Assembly: GCA_038093515.1 (NCBI GenBank)
Contig: JBBPSI010000121.1
Location: 1-64,000, forward strand
Direction of reading: 5' to 3'
DNA length: 64,000 nucleotides
From: Butyriboletus loyo
Taxonomy: Eukaryota > Basidiomycota > Agaricomycetes > Boletales > Boletaceae
The notes beneath the pieces were generated by a model that had not been told where the DNA came from, searched no databases, and saw only the letters and a program-made list of their open reading frames with translations. Positions within the stretch are counted from its first letter, which is position 1. Each line of letters starts with the position of its first letter. Of this stretch, positions 10,801 through 23,101 are shown piece after piece. Position numbers and translations under genes: made by a program.

Positions 10801-13605
10801 TCAACCATGTCGTGTTCCGTGCCCAAAGTCGCGTGCATATCCTTTGATTCCGCTGCCACGATGGCGTTGGCCACCTGCCCATTGGGCACTACAACCGAAC
10901 CGTCACCGTCCTTGACAGGGTCATGATCGATGACGCTTGACGCAGGGGACTGATCGTCTCGCATAGGGAAATCATAAACACTTTCCAGCGCTGGTGAGGG
11001 CGCATCACCAAGCGTCGGCGTACGCGCGATCGAGTCCATATCCGAAGGTACACTCGGTGATGCCACCGCGTCCTCGAACATCGTAGGCCTCTTGGCCAAC
11101 GTCGCAGCGCCATGGTCTATACTAAACTCGGATGGGGAACGCGCTTGCGTTTCCGATTCCATCATCACGTCCGAGTCCACTCCATCAGGCGGGGGAGGGT
11201 CGGGTATGACGTCCTCTTTTGGGCGTGTTGGCCCTAATAACGCATGTGTCGTCTCTTCATCATCAACCTCGTCACTGCTCTCTTCATCGCTCTCGTCCTG
11301 CCCTCGACCGTCCTCATCCTCACCGGCATCGGGTTCGTGATCGTGATGGGCGTCCTCCAACATCCCTAAACCAACAAATTCCTCCGCACTCTCCGCACCA
11401 GACCCCTCCTCATCTTCGCTCGTCGCTGCCGATTCCTGTTCCCACTCCGATGCTAACACGCTGCTGGAACGACTCCTCGACAGGTCGCCTCTGGAAAGAT
11501 CGACCTGCTGCGTCTCCAATATCTGCCCCGACTGATCCAAAATCGCATCGAGATGCTCGTGACCTCGACGCATCTCCTCCGCCTCTGCCCGTTGCCGCTC
11601 TTGTTCTCGTACATGCTAAGCGAAAGCCAAAAAAAAGGGCACCATCAACACTTGCCCCCGAACAAAGCCGACAACCCGAGCTGAAAAGAGAAAAGAAAAC
11701 TCACAAAGACAGCCTTCTTCCACTCCGCCACCACCATTTTCACCGTCGCCTTCGCCAGCGCTCTCACCCGCTTCTCCTCCTGTACCCTTGCCCTGTCTCC
11801 CCTCACCACCGACTGATCCCAATACACTTGTATCCGATTCGCCACCTGCGCAGCTACTTGCGGTCCCCGAACAAGGAAATCGCCTCCCCCTCCACCGTGC
11901 CGACCCCTATGCACGATCGTCTCGACAATATGCTCCCACATATCCTTTGACCGCCTCGGGTCCCGCGCATTCGGGTCCGCTATGAGCGTAGGCACGGGCA
12001 TGGATGTCGCCTTCCCAGGCAGCAACCCCTTGAACGGCTCGCCATACAAAAAGGGCACGAACCGCCCTTGTTTATTCAACCTCTCGATCTTCTCTCGCAG
12101 CACTGCCTCCTTTTCTGCGAGCATCTCAAGGGCCTGGGGTGTTTGCTCTTGCTCGTCTAGTGACACATATGAGGATAGAAAATCAGTGAGGTTCGAGGCA
12201 AATTTTGGCAGCGGCGGTTTTTGACGCGGGTTCGTGTAGGACGGGGGAGGCTTGCGGACGATCAGTCGAACGCGTTTGATGGAAGACGTGCGAGAAATGG
12301 AAGACGGTTCGTTGGGAACGTGTGAGAGCAAACTTTTGGAAGGATGCGCCGCAAGGCGCGGTTCGGGTGGTTTGCTCGGCCCCTCGAGACGTCCTGATCG
12401 ACGCGGATGCAAGGCACTACCCGCACTCTCATCCGGCCCTACCACGGACTTGCGTTTCTTTTTGAGAATAGGGGATGAAGGCGGCGACAACCCCAGAGTA
12501 CTCGCGCGCTTGTGCGTTCCAGGCGCCGAGATGGACGGTGGCTCCGGCTCCGGCTGATTCACCCCAAGGATACGTGGTCGAGGGCGAGTCTTGGCCGTCC
12601 CGTTCGGTGCGGATATACTCACGTTTGCATCGTCCATAGGTGGGTCGACCGCCTTTTGTTTTCCCTTGGCTTTCGACGATAGGGCGGTGGGCGGCTGTAA
12701 TACGGGGGGTGGCACGCGGCGCACGTCCGTCTTTGTTGAGGCACTAGGGCCGTTCTTGATAGGAGACAGCATCAGATCGAGAACACGTTGGGTGTGTGCA
12801 CGGCGTGTAGACCGCGATGGGCCTGCGGCAGCAGCGGCACGTTCGAGAAGGTCGTATTTCGCTTTATACTGGGGAATAGATGTGTGTTGAATCTCACGAC
12901 ACGAGTACGACCATCGACATTACATACCTCCTGAAACACCATCGAATCGTCCTTCTTTGCTACCTACACGTATGCGTGAGCCGACCCGACCAAATACCAC
13001 CCAGGAACCTACCTTGGGATCGTACTCGAGCAACGTCACAAACTGTTCGAGATGAAACACCTCGCGGACCTGCGTTCAACATCGCAAAGAACCCAAATCT
13101 TGAATATCCCAGCCATACGTACAAAGGGGCATGCCACGCACCATGTCATCATGTCTATCCAACATGCTATCCAATTCGGCCTGCCTCTCGACGAGCATCC
13201 GCGTACGCTCGCGCGCAACTTGCTCTTCGGACACGTTGACATCACAGGACTGGGCCTCATCCACGCCTCTCCTAGTCGTGCGTGCAGTCTTGGTGGGCTT
13301 CTTCACCATACCGCACGATTCCTCCAATCGACGTCGTTCTCCTTCCAAGCCCTCTCTACAACACACTCGCCCAAACCCCCGGTCCTGAGGAGAAACAAAC
13401 GGAAAAAAAAGATGACGCGTAACCAAGCCCGTGAAAGTCGGGAAAAAAGGGCGATCTCTACGGATCCGGGACGGTTTTGCAAGATTTCAAGACGAGCAGC
13501 GAGTGTCGTCGTCGTCGTCGTCAAAGGTCGCAGAGAGATGTGAAGCCCCTGGACGGTGTCCGTTGTTGTGGGTGAACTGCGTGCGGCGCTGGCTCCCTCG
13601 CCCAT
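7884..13605 (-). CDS. SWR1: SWR1 chromatin-remodelling ATPase
   Basis: Catalytic subunit of the SWR1 complex, which exchanges nucleosomal H2A for H2A.Z in the nucleus. From N to C: a leader with DPK-type helix ([17 protein letters not shown]), a Ser/Pro-rich linker, an HSA domain (about 11,950-11,700, ending [13 protein letters not shown]), a long acidic region, then the Snf2 ATPase. Visible motifs are the P-loop [19 protein letters not shown] (Walker A split by an intron), [20 protein letters not shown], and the helicase C block with [10 protein letters not shown] and DRQCEDRAHRIGQ. The [13 protein letters not shown] and [13 protein letters not shown] segments separate it from INO80. At least eight introns are clear, several of them in frame (for example within GEWFS|NPLEK and GVGIN). 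The acidic tail ends at 7884. The first exon is the weak point: the Met at 13605 and the junction near 13,400 are provisional. Confidence 0.9.
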
Positions 13606-13910
13606 ATTTTTGCGACATGATGTTTCTTGTTTGTCCCGAACAAACAGCCGTCTTATCGAACACCAGTGCCTGTGAATATTTCCGACATGGATTGACAACA
13701 GAACAACAGAACAAGCAAATAAAAAAAAGGTAACAGAAAAGAAAACTGATAAGAAACGGCTCCAAGATGGAAGCCTTATAACGAGGTATTTGTGATGACC
13801 ATGATATCAACAGAGGGAATTGCGGGTATGAGAGTGTCACTAGAGCACATACATTAGTATGCCAAGACTTGAAATGACAGCAACACGATGGAACAGTTCA
13901 TCCACAGAAA
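13606..13910. other. Intergenic between PKA 3' end and SWR1 5' end
   Basis: About 300 bp between two minus-strand genes. It should contain the PKA terminator (near 13,900) and the SWR1 promoter and leader. No other signal is seen. Confidence 0.5.
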
Positions 13911-15494
13911 TTAACAAGTGCGATGCATAGGTGTATATTCAAAGTTTGGGAAACAACTTCCCCAGGGATCTGGTGCAGGTCGGCCATACATCGCCGATGC
14001 ATTGTCCTCTGGATACTTTTCGAATCTACGAAAGGTGATTTAGCATCGATAACACACACGTAAGTTGGACGGCACTCACGCGCTCGCATCACCGTCCCCG
14101 CTGATCTTGGGCAAGTATGGTGCAGAAATCTCCCTATTCCTCAGCTTGACCCAGTCGACTTCGGCGAACCATGGGTGTGCAAATACATCCCCGGCACCGT
14201 GCCGCAAGTTGCCGTACCGTCGTGTCGGATCACCCTCCATGAGCTTGAGAATGAGGTCAGTGGCGTTGACCTGGAAAGGGGGCCACCGTATAAACGTCGG
14301 CCCGCGAGATATTTTCTCGTACAGGGACACAGTATTCTGGTCCGGCTGGTGGTACGGAGGGAGACCATACAGCATTTCAAAAATGAGCACACCAAGGGCG
14401 TACCAATCTACACTCTTGTTATATCTGTGTTGCCCGACAATCTAGATTCATGCCAAGTTGTTGCGCAAACGAATGACTAGAGAGAAAAAAACATACTTCG
14501 GGAGCAAGGTAATCAGGCGTTCCGCACAACGTCCACGTTACAGACGAACAACGCTTTGAGAAGCCGAAATCGGCTATTTTGATATGACCGTCATGGTTGA
14601 GCAAGATATTCTCAGGTTTGAGGTCGCGGTAAATGATATCAAGGGAATGTAAGTGATTGAGAGCGAGGGCCACTTCTGCCGCATAAAATTTAGCTACTGG
14701 ATCCGGGAACCTCTGGCGAACGCGTGTCAACCGACGAGAAAGGGAAAACAGAGGGAGACGGACGTTTGACCTCCTCAAGAGAGTAAACAGTTCCCCTCCA
14801 GGCACATAGTCCATGACCATGTACAGATTGGAGTCATCTTGAAATGCACCCCAGAGGTTGATGATGAAAGGGTGCTGGATAGCCTCTAGAATCGTCTTTT
14901 CATTGTTGGTATGTTCGATTTGCTTTGTCTTCACAATCTTGTCCTTGCTCAAGACTTTGATTGCATAAAAACGAAGGTTATGCTTGCTTCGCACTAAGAA
15001 TGACGTGGTGAGAAGGAGGGAACTGAGAGCGAGTTGAAAGACAAAAAAAAAGCAACGGATGAAACAAGGCAGACCGAAACGACGACACGAGACGGTTTTC
15101 ATTTTAGAACAAAGAACTGACCTAAATGTACTCGCCCAAAGCTTCCGGTACCCAGGGTCCTTTGTATGATGAAGTCGTCAAGCTTGTAGCTTGCTCTTGG
15201 GCGAGACGTGACTCTGGGCAGTGGAATGAGAGGTTCGTCGATGTCTTGAATGCTAAACTCTGTCGAAGATGTCCGGGTAGTGGATATGGAGCCTCTGTGG
15301 TATTCTAGGGGGGTAGAGGGAATGAGGGAGGCTGCGACTGGGATATCAGGTTGTTTAGCAGGATGGGCAGGGTATGGGCCAACGGCGACGTTGTTGTCTG
15401 CCATGGCGGTTGGGGACGAAGGAGGAGAACGTCGGGTATTGACGTCAAGAGTGGACGTATCACTATGCACTAACTTATGCTGCTTCCGTTCCAT
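13911..15494 (-). CDS. cAMP-dependent protein kinase catalytic subunit (PKA)
   Basis: An AGC serine/threonine kinase that relays cAMP signals in nutrient sensing and development. A Ser/Thr/Pro-rich N-terminal tail precedes the kinase domain. Glycine loop [11 protein letters not shown] is completed across an intron, the catalytic Lys is in YAIKVL, the catalytic loop is [11 protein letters not shown] and the Mg motif is ADFGFSK. The activation loop is [14 protein letters not shown] with its phosphorylatable Thr. The AGC tail ends on a separate exon (14025-13911), reading [20 protein letters not shown] then WGSCFPNFE, which is the hydrophobic FxxF-type end. Five introns are clear. The start at 15494 is the first in-frame Met. 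Another at 15404 (MADNNVAVG) is equally possible. The regulatory subunit is not in this window. Confidence 0.93.
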
Positions 15495-15690
15495 TGTCCA
15501 CCTCGATCGGCGATGTCCGATTTCCGACTCTGGATGATGGCAACCTTGTTCATGTCATTATACTCGTATATTCATGGGAACATCCATGGACGTATGAAGA
15601 TACAGTACAGTAAAAGGTAGCGTGGGCTGTAGAAACAATCATGATGCAAGTTTGCTAGAACCTGGGAAACATCAGCATCGCGCATGCATG

Positions 15691-17020
15691 TCAACCCGGT
15701 AACTCACTTGGATCCCAACCCAACCGTACAAGCTGACCACTGTCATACTTTTTCATAAACGCGTCAATCATATTGTCGACCTCTTTGAACTTTTCTGAAA
15801 ACTGGTCCGCCGTCCTGGGTGGTTGCTCGCCAGGAATTGCATCGGATCGAAGGCTGTCTTTAATCGTTGCTGCCAACATCGTGTTCGAAGCCTGGCAAGA
15901 AGGCTTCGCATGTAACAAGGCGCTGGGAACGGATATCGCAGCAGCGGGTAAAATTTCTGGTTGCGCCGGCTGAAGACCCATCATTCAGGGGGCCGTCCGA
16001 ACTTGCCATTGAATCGACGTACCATTTGTTGGAGTGTTGACGACGGTGGTAGTCCGTCCAGCGCAGAGCGGGGCTCATTCGAGTGCACATAGGATGCCGA
16101 CACCGTCGGCAGCAACGAAGGAGTGCCCAATGACCATTCAAACACAGGCGACAAACACTGTCGGGGATCCTCGAGCTTGACGGCTATCGGTGGCAATGAC
16201 GGTACCCTTGTTCGGGGTGATATTGATGGAGAAAGCGACTTTGCCGGAGTTGGCAAGTGAGGACGTGGGAACTCGGCTATGGTGGGGGAGACACTGTCAC
16301 CCGCGAGTTCTCGTAACGTTAAATCAGGTGATTCGGGGGTGGCGCTGACATTGTTTTCTTTTGCCTTTTCTTGCTGGTACTGGATCCAAGCAGCTACTTC
16401 TGTTCTGTCTGCCTTGATACGGTCTGCCCAAAATGTGATGATGCCTTCGGAGGGGTCCGTCCGTTTCCTATATAGCACCCGGAGTTGCTGGAGGTGTGTT
16501 GGGGTTAGCTTGGGAAAGACTGTCAACAAAGACGTCATAATGAGTGATGTGGATGTATGCGCGTGGATAGACCCACGAATAGTCTCATCGTCGAGTAAGA
16601 CGGGATGTAGGTCGCCTGTGAATGCGGGAGAGTGAGTTGGGGGAGCGGGGCCGGGGCTGGACACGCACGTGATGGTTTGCGATGGCGTGTCAACCAGTTG
16701 TTGAGCTTGTCGAGGGTGAATGCTTCGTTGCCGGGGATGGTGCGGAGGCTGGCAAGAATGGCCTGTTTTTCAGTTTTGTGTGGGTAGGGATTGGCTGTAC
16801 GGGCATAATCTGATGATCACTGAGTGAGCAGAGTGGCAAGGAGGGGGAAAGGGCACGTGCTTGACAAGAAAGCGGAGCCCTCCTTTGTAAGCCTCACCCT
16901 CGAGCGGGTCGTGGAAGATTCGGGCTCTGAGAGATTGATGATCAGGTGTGACATGGTACAGTGGCAGGAAAGGAGCCAAGTCAAAGTGTCAGCTTTAAAG
17001 CTGCAGGGCACGTGTTGCAC
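15691..17020 (-). CDS. Divergent homeodomain-like protein
   Basis: A probable nuclear DNA-binding protein of a basidiomycete-specific type. Exons read from about 17,020 down to 15,691. The second coding block has a homeodomain-like segment with DYARTANPYPHKTEKQAILA, then helix 2 in IPGNEAFTLDKLNNW and the recognition region NNWLTRHRK. The usual WFxNxR core is WLTRHR here, so the invariant Asn is Arg. After a short intron comes a second segment of similar shape, LTPTHLQQLRVLYRK to EVAAWIQYQQEKAK. A Pro/Ser-rich linker follows, and a tail (QFSEKFKEVDNMIDAFMKKY) reached through an intron near 16,015-15,965. The start is uncertain: a short first exon at about 17,020 would splice in frame but is not proven. 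The role is unknown. Confidence 0.65.
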
Positions 17021-17104
17021 ATATCTATATCAGGATTCAGGACTTGCGGATCTTGAGAGGATCATGGATAAGATAGAACCACGGCGACCTAATACGTACG
17101 TGGC

Positions 17105-18376
17105 TTACAAAGGCATGGACCGTGCGCGAGCCCTTTGGCGTGGTCTGGCGAGTGCATTGTCCCATGCGCTCTGCATCGGACCCACCTCGTTCCCCAGCTT
17201 CTTCTCTATCACAATGTCCTCCATCTCCCGCATCAACACTTCCATCCGGAACTCCTCCGGTGGAGACTCGCCTCGAATCGCATCCATCTCGGTATTCAGC
17301 ATCAGCCATACTGATATTTGTCAGCGGAGGACCAGCAAGACAAATACACGCATACTCACCTTCTCTCTCCACCCCCTTGGTGAGTTCCCCGATCCTGCCT
17401 CCCATCGCTCTCGCGATCCCCCCCTCCTTTTCCCCATCCACCTGCATCACGCCAGCAAACAAAACAGGTGCTACCTTCGACACCGCAACCGACAGGAACA
17501 GAAACACCTGATGCAGAAACAGGATGTGCTGATATGCTACACGCTGTGGATACACACTCTCGAACAGCACCCCCTGCGGTGGTACCTGGTCGACAAAGGC
17601 GTACCCAGAAACCCCGGATGGAGCCGACGAGGGACCGACGATCAGATACAACTCAAGTGCGAACATCCCTATAAACAGCAGATACCGCCACTGTGTACCA
17701 CTATCAATCAGATTGGTCCAATCCATCTTTGAGTGAGCAGATACACACAGCTGCAACCGGGCTCCGCTTGCCCACCACAGAGAACAAAAAAAGTGCTATG
17801 CCAGTCATGATGTGGCGTGGTAACCAAGTCAGCAGACCTCGTCTCAGGTAGTCCTTCATCGTTGTACAGTCCTGCCAGTGCAGCACATCCGGTCCAAACC
17901 TTTGGACACAACAATAGCCTTCAGCTCACACAACACGCGCCAACATGACCTTGGGACACTACTCACCTATCATAGGCAAACCGAACAACCGGGTCTTTAA
18001 GTGCCTCGAATGCGTCCCGTACATCAATGAAAAGTGCCTCTCCCGCCGGGCCAATCCGATCTGGATGATTCTTCCTCGCAAATGCTCTAAAAGCAGACTT
18101 GAGTGTACCCTCGTCCGAATGTGGGTTGACCCCAAGGAGTTCATAAAAGTTCTTCGGAAGTCCACTCGAGGCATCAATAAAGTTGTATATGAGATAGCAG
18201 AGCACAACGGCAGCATAGGTATATCGGTAGTCGCGAATATAAGCGGGTGATCGCAGAGGCGGAGGAGGTATCTTGAATAGTCTCTGCGAAAATTGGTGGA
18301 TCACAGGAAGCGATTGGCGGGTTGCAAAGTCTGGGAGGTAAGTCCAACATGCGAATTGAAAAAGGGTACCAGACAT
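17105..18376 (-). CDS. Membrane-anchored DnaJ (J-domain) protein
   Basis: A J-domain co-chaperone that would stimulate an Hsp70 at a membrane, probably ER. Exon 1 (start ATG at 18376) has a hydrophobic helix around YAAVVLCYLIYNFI, then a J domain NFYELLGVNPHSDEGTLKSA with the essential HPD in ARKNHPDRIG. The next exon begins FGPDVLHWQDC and carries a second hydrophobic segment (IMTGIALFLFSVV). The third exon adds two more (WRYLLFIGMFALELYLIV and HILFLHQVFLFLSVAVSKV). The last exon (to 17105) is a Glu/Arg-rich tail with EMEDIVIEKKLGNE. All junctions are in frame with GT-AG introns. There is no Cys-rich zinc domain, so it is a type III J-protein. The exact orthologue and compartment are not certain. 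Confidence 0.8.
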
Positions 18377-19114
18377 CTGCCAAATGAAAACCAATCAGCA
18401 TTACATACATGCACAATGAGAAGACTGAAAGGCTCAGAGCTGCACGAGACAGCCAATGTGATCTCATATCCTCGACCGAATGAATGGCCCAGCTAAAGCC
18501 CAATTCAGTGCCATCCACGCCCCTGCATATGTATGCACGCAACCACACGCCCGGAACGCGATGTTCTCTAGCGTGGACGCTATTAGCGCGCGCCGCCATC
18601 TGTCTAGACAGCATATTGTAGCGTTTGTAAAGAAACCACGTCTAGTGACCGCTCGCGGCAGAAAGTATCTGGTCTGCGCGAGCTCGGCTAGTGAACGCGT
18701 AATGATGGCTCTGCCTTTGCCTGCGGGCTCTTGTGCTCGAAGCCACGCTAGTCAATTGAGAGTCGTGAATGTCGGTCTGGCCTTAACAACGCCACAGCGT
18801 GATCTTGACTGTGCATCGGGCATCAGACACTTTAATGGGTTCGTGGACAGCATGGACATAGAGGACCATCGGCGGATCGACCCTTTTACTAGAACATCGT
18901 CGCAAGCGATATAGAACGGTTGGACTCACCATGGACGTAGAGGAGGGAGAAAAGGAAGCGTGGGAGGGCATTACATCATCAGTTCTTGATTTGAATGGGC
19001 AGAACACGTCGTTTTCGTACAGACCAGCCACTTTCTGCACGAAACCCACCGTTCATTTTTCTGTCGTTGGAGAACATACGCTCGTCACTTCGAACGTCCC
19101 CTGCACGCTCAGCC
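18377..19114. other. Divergent promoter region: J-protein and ERD2
   Basis: About 740 bp between the start of the J-protein gene (minus) and ERD2 (plus). Open frames here are short and overlap in several phases without family signals. It most likely holds both promoters. Confidence 0.5.
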
Positions 19115-20043
19115 ATGAATATTTTCCGATTGCTTGGTCTGTGCACCCTCACTGACCCTGTTAATTTGCTAACCACCCTGACAGGGGATTTGGCCCACCT
19201 GGCCTCCATATTCATCCTTGTGCACAAGGTACAGACAACCAGATCGTGCCGCGGTACGTCTCTCCGCGTGTGCGTGCGTGGACACGGGCACTGACATTGC
19301 CTACACAGGTATTTCGTTCAAGACACAGGCGCTCTACGTACTCGTCTTTGTCACGCGCTACATTGATCTCTTCTTCCGCTGGATCTCGCTATACAACTTT
19401 TTCATGAAGATCTTCTTCATTGCTAGCAGCTGTTACATCCTCTATCTCATGAAGTCTCGCTTCCGGTTAGTCATGCACGTATTCCTATGCAACATGCGTT
19501 CACACCGTGTCGTAGGCCTACCCACGACCCATCCATTGACACGTTCAAGATCGAGTACCTGCTTGGACCCTGTCTTTTCCTTGCCCTCATATTCAATTAC
19601 CACTTCACCCCGACGGAGATACTTTGGGCCTTTTCCATATATCTCGAGTCAGTCGCTATTTTCCCGCAGTTGTTTATGCTCCAGCGGACAGGCGAGGCGG
19701 AGACGATTACGACGCACTACCTTGCCGCGCTGGGCATTTACAGGGCACTGTACATTCCCAACTGGATATATAGGTACGTGGCGCCGTGCGGGCACGTGAA
19801 AGTGGTGCTCAATCCCATGCGTCTTGGGCATTACAGATACTTTGTGGAAGACGTGGTAGACCCGATAGCTGTGGTAGCTGGGCTGGTGCAGACGGGGCTA
19901 TACCTCGACTTCTTTTACGTTTATGTCACAAAGTGGGTCTCTCATTGCGTTTCCCGATCTATACTCATGGCGTGTCATTTCCGTGTGCGTATTCCTGGTG
20001 GTGTAGAATACTGCAGGGTCAGAAGTTTGAACTACCGGCATGA
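19115..20043 (+). CDS. ERD2: ER lumen protein-retaining receptor (KDEL/HDEL receptor)
   Basis: A seven-helix Golgi/ER receptor that returns K/HDEL-tagged ER proteins from the Golgi via COPI vesicles. Six exons, 19115-19136, 19185-19253, 19309-19465, 19516-19773, 19837-19932 and 20007-20043, give 212 residues, the normal family length. Diagnostic segments are [40 protein letters not shown]-type [12 protein letters not shown]-type [31 protein letters not shown] and the end [12 protein letters not shown]. The first exon codes for only about seven residues before a 48-bp intron. A second early-secretory-pathway gene follows 354 bp downstream on the same strand. Confidence 0.96.
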
Positions 20044-20396
20044 GTATCGTTTTGCACGTACGACATGTTACAGTTTCGCCGAACGTCAGATCCTGCTGTT
20101 GCTATAATGATCAATGCCGCTACCGATGCGGACTTGGCCTGTTGAAAGATGTTGATTAGTTACCGTCCGAGCTTTTTAACTCTACGCAACCGAATGGAAT
20201 AGTACTCGAGGATGCAGTGAATTTCTTGTGAAGCACGTGTGGGAAACCGACACCAACTTGCCTCTCTACGCTTTAGTAGTCAATCCATTTCAGCCAACCC
20301 ATCCTCGGCCAACCCGTACACCGTCAACAACGCTTCACACCCGCCCTTCCCAAGCCACGATCCTAAAACAAAAAGGCCCACTGCTAGCCATTTCTC

Positions 20397-22209
20397 ATGC
20401 TGGCGACGACGCGGTGCTTCGCCGCGCTTTATCTAGCACTTTATCTCGCTCTTCTGAGCACGCTTCCCTGTGCGTATGCCGCTACGGACACCAAGGTGGC
20501 GAACAGGACCATCGAGCGGGTGAGCTCTCTACCCTTGTATACGAGCAGTTGTGCCTGGGTTCCGTTCCCTCGGGACGCCGCACGGAAGGAACATGTCAAA
20601 CGTATGCTCATGTGTCGTGCTCTTTGCAGACCGTCCAATTACGCACACACTCGATACATCCACCGTATATCGACGAAGACCTGCAAAACCGGTACGTGCG
20701 CACGTGGTGAGAGGTCCGGGAAGGACTGTATTGAATCCTTTTGCGTCGTGTATAGGTGGTGGGACTTTGGCGCAGATGCTTATGTCGTGCGTGGTCGTGG
20801 GCTTTTACGTGGGCAGAGGCGATACTGACGATATGTCTGCTTCTGTGACTTACCACGGTAGAACACCAACAAACATATCCGGCTCACGAGAGCTGCTCCG
20901 TCCCAAATGGTATGCACCGGCGCCCTGCGTTGTCAGAGGGGTGGACTGACGGATTGCCGACAACGCCACTTAGGGATGGCTATGGTCCCGTCTTCCGTTG
21001 AGCCCAACCAACTTTGTCATTGAGATCGAATTCAAGGTTCACGTTCCCTTCTCCCTTGTCAGTGCTCTATATCGACTTATCCATATGTGCAGATCTCTGG
21101 CGCATCGAGCCATCTTTATGGAGACGGGATGGCGGTTTGGCTCACGGCTGAGCGGACACAACCCGGGCCTGTGTTTGGGAACAAAGGTCCGTATCTTCAC
21201 AAAAATACCCTTGCGCTCATTTCATGTCTGCTCTACCCACTTTCTGCAGACGTGTTCGAGGGCCTTGGCTTGTTTATAGACACGTGAGCGCTAATCTACT
21301 CGCAAAATTTTTTGACGTTGTTGTTGACGCTCGATCACGCCAGTTATGCCAATTCACGACATCCATTCGGGTTCCCTCGTATCATGGGTATGCTCGGAGA
21401 TGGAAAGACAGCCTATGATCAAGAACATGATGGCGATGCAAATAGTATCGGGTCGTGCTCGGTGCGTATCCCCTTTTTGTTATCGCCCGGGCAGCCGATC
21501 CTTACCATTTCGAATGGACGTACAGGCGATGGTCCGGCGCACGAACGCGGTTACCAAGTTGAAAATTACATATGTAAAAGACTCGTACCTCGACGTAAGT
21601 CATTACATCGATCGCATGCACAGCTGGACTCACTCGCCATTAGGTCAAAGTTCACTATAGAGCCTGTACGCACATGTTGTTTATGTGTCGTAGAGTGTTG
21701 ATTGACTCATGCTATCTTCCAGGGGACGATTGGACCGACTGTTTCCGCGTCGACGGGATTAGTTTGCCTACATCGACCTTCTTGGGCGTGTCGGCGCTGA
21801 CGGGCCAAGTATTCGACGCACACGAGTGAGTAAATCACCGAGTCTTTTTTTTCTCGTTCCCCCAACCAACAGTCCCGACTCACCCATCTCCTCCCTCCAC
21901 GTTCTCAGCGTGATCTCGATCACCACCTACTCTGCCATACTCTCCTCCCAAGACGCCCCGCTCAACAAACTCTCGACTGGCAGCGGTCTCTTTGGTAGCC
22001 GTCGTACCGGAAGTGATCGCCAATCCCCCTCCAGGCTCGCCTTTTTCCTCAAACTCCTCTTTCTCGTGTGCGTGGCCGTCGGTGCGGCGTATGGCTACAA
22101 GGCGTACAAGCTCCGAAATCGAAATGGCTCGTTCTCGTCCACGGAGACGTTTGGCGGGCTTGGAATGGACTTTGGAGATCGGTCGTATGGCTCACGGAGG
22201 CGGTTCTAG
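20397..22209 (+). CDS. L-type lectin cargo receptor (VIP36/EMP47-like)
   Basis: A type I membrane lectin that binds high-mannose glycoproteins and helps them move between ER and Golgi. Twelve exons (20397-20519, 20630-20691, 20756-20786, 20862-20909, 20974-21036, 21093-21186, 21250-21283, 21344-21461, 21526-21594, 21644-21665, 21723-21825, 21909-22209) give 355 residues. A signal peptide is followed by the legume-lectin-like domain: RTHSIHPPYIDEDLQNR, WWDFGADAYVNTNKHIRLT, SHLYGDGMAVWLT, GLGLFIDTYANSRHPFGFPR, and an AMVRRTNAVTKLKITYVK strand. One TM helix lies near FFLKLLFLVCVAVGAAYGY, with a short cytoplasmic tail ending GSRRRF. The tail lacks a plain KKXX retrieval signal. The orthologue within the VIP36/EMP46/47 group is not decided. 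Confidence 0.9.
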
Positions 22210-23101
22210 AGTGCAGGGGAGTGGGGGAACGAACATCCGATCCTTTTGCACTTCGTCGTCGCCGTTTCTTTTTTTTTTTGAAAAAAAATATGACATTCGT
22301 TTCGGTGAGGTTGAGAACCTTGGGACTTTTTATCCTGCGGTCCGGTGTACACGTCGTTGCCAAAGGATTAAACAGCTTCGATCGCGTGATGAGATAAAAT
22401 ATTACACCGCGTCTTGTATTATGTTACGTGCGATGCCCATGCGCCTATCAAGTCGACGCGCGTTGGGTATAGAACCGTCGTCATAGCATGGATATCCAAA
22501 TGTCGGTGCGTTGCTCGAGAAAAAATGTATCTACTGCTATCTACTACAAAATGTGCGTGCTGTCGGGCAGGAGAAAGGAAGAAGAGTTGAAAAAAAAAGA
22601 AAGAGGAGGAACGTGGTTTCTACCAATGTGTGTATCAGAAAAAGAAAAGAAAAGAAAAAGAGCGAACGAGGGAGCAAAGTTATACAAGACACATCGAGAG
22701 GACGGGTGGTTGGCTGCAGAGTAGGGGATGGGGAAATAGGCGAGGAGGAGGAAGGAGAGGTATGTACGTACGTTCGAACAAACTGGGTGTTCGGTAACCG
22801 GTGGTAACTACGACTAACTAACTACTGGTAACTAGAGATGGGGTTGAGACAACGCACGGATCGGACAAAACGGCTGAAAAGTGCTACTGTTACTACTACG
22901 TGGGAGCAAGAGTTAAAAAAAGGGAAGAGAGGCAGACAACAGATCCATCCAATCGATGGTCAATAGAAGACACATGTGGCAACAGGGAGAGAGTACGTTA
23001 AGTACAGCCTGAGGGTCGTTCGGGTCATAGAAGGGTACATTGGATGGTGCAAATAGGTCGTGGATAAGATCGTGAAGATATTATTGGCGATGACGACCCG
23101 A
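22210..23101. other. Intergenic, convergent 3' ends
   Basis: About 890 bp between the lectin stop (plus) and the transportin stop (minus). The left part has T and A runs. The middle, 22,560-22,760, is strongly A/G-rich on the plus strand. Open frames in it are Lys/Glu/Arg-rich translations of that bias and I do not accept them as genes. Confidence 0.5.

Noticed and set aside
22488..22807. Lys/Arg/Glu-rich plus-strand frames after the lectin gene
   Set aside because: They reflect local A/G-rich composition; two phases give similar low-complexity peptides.
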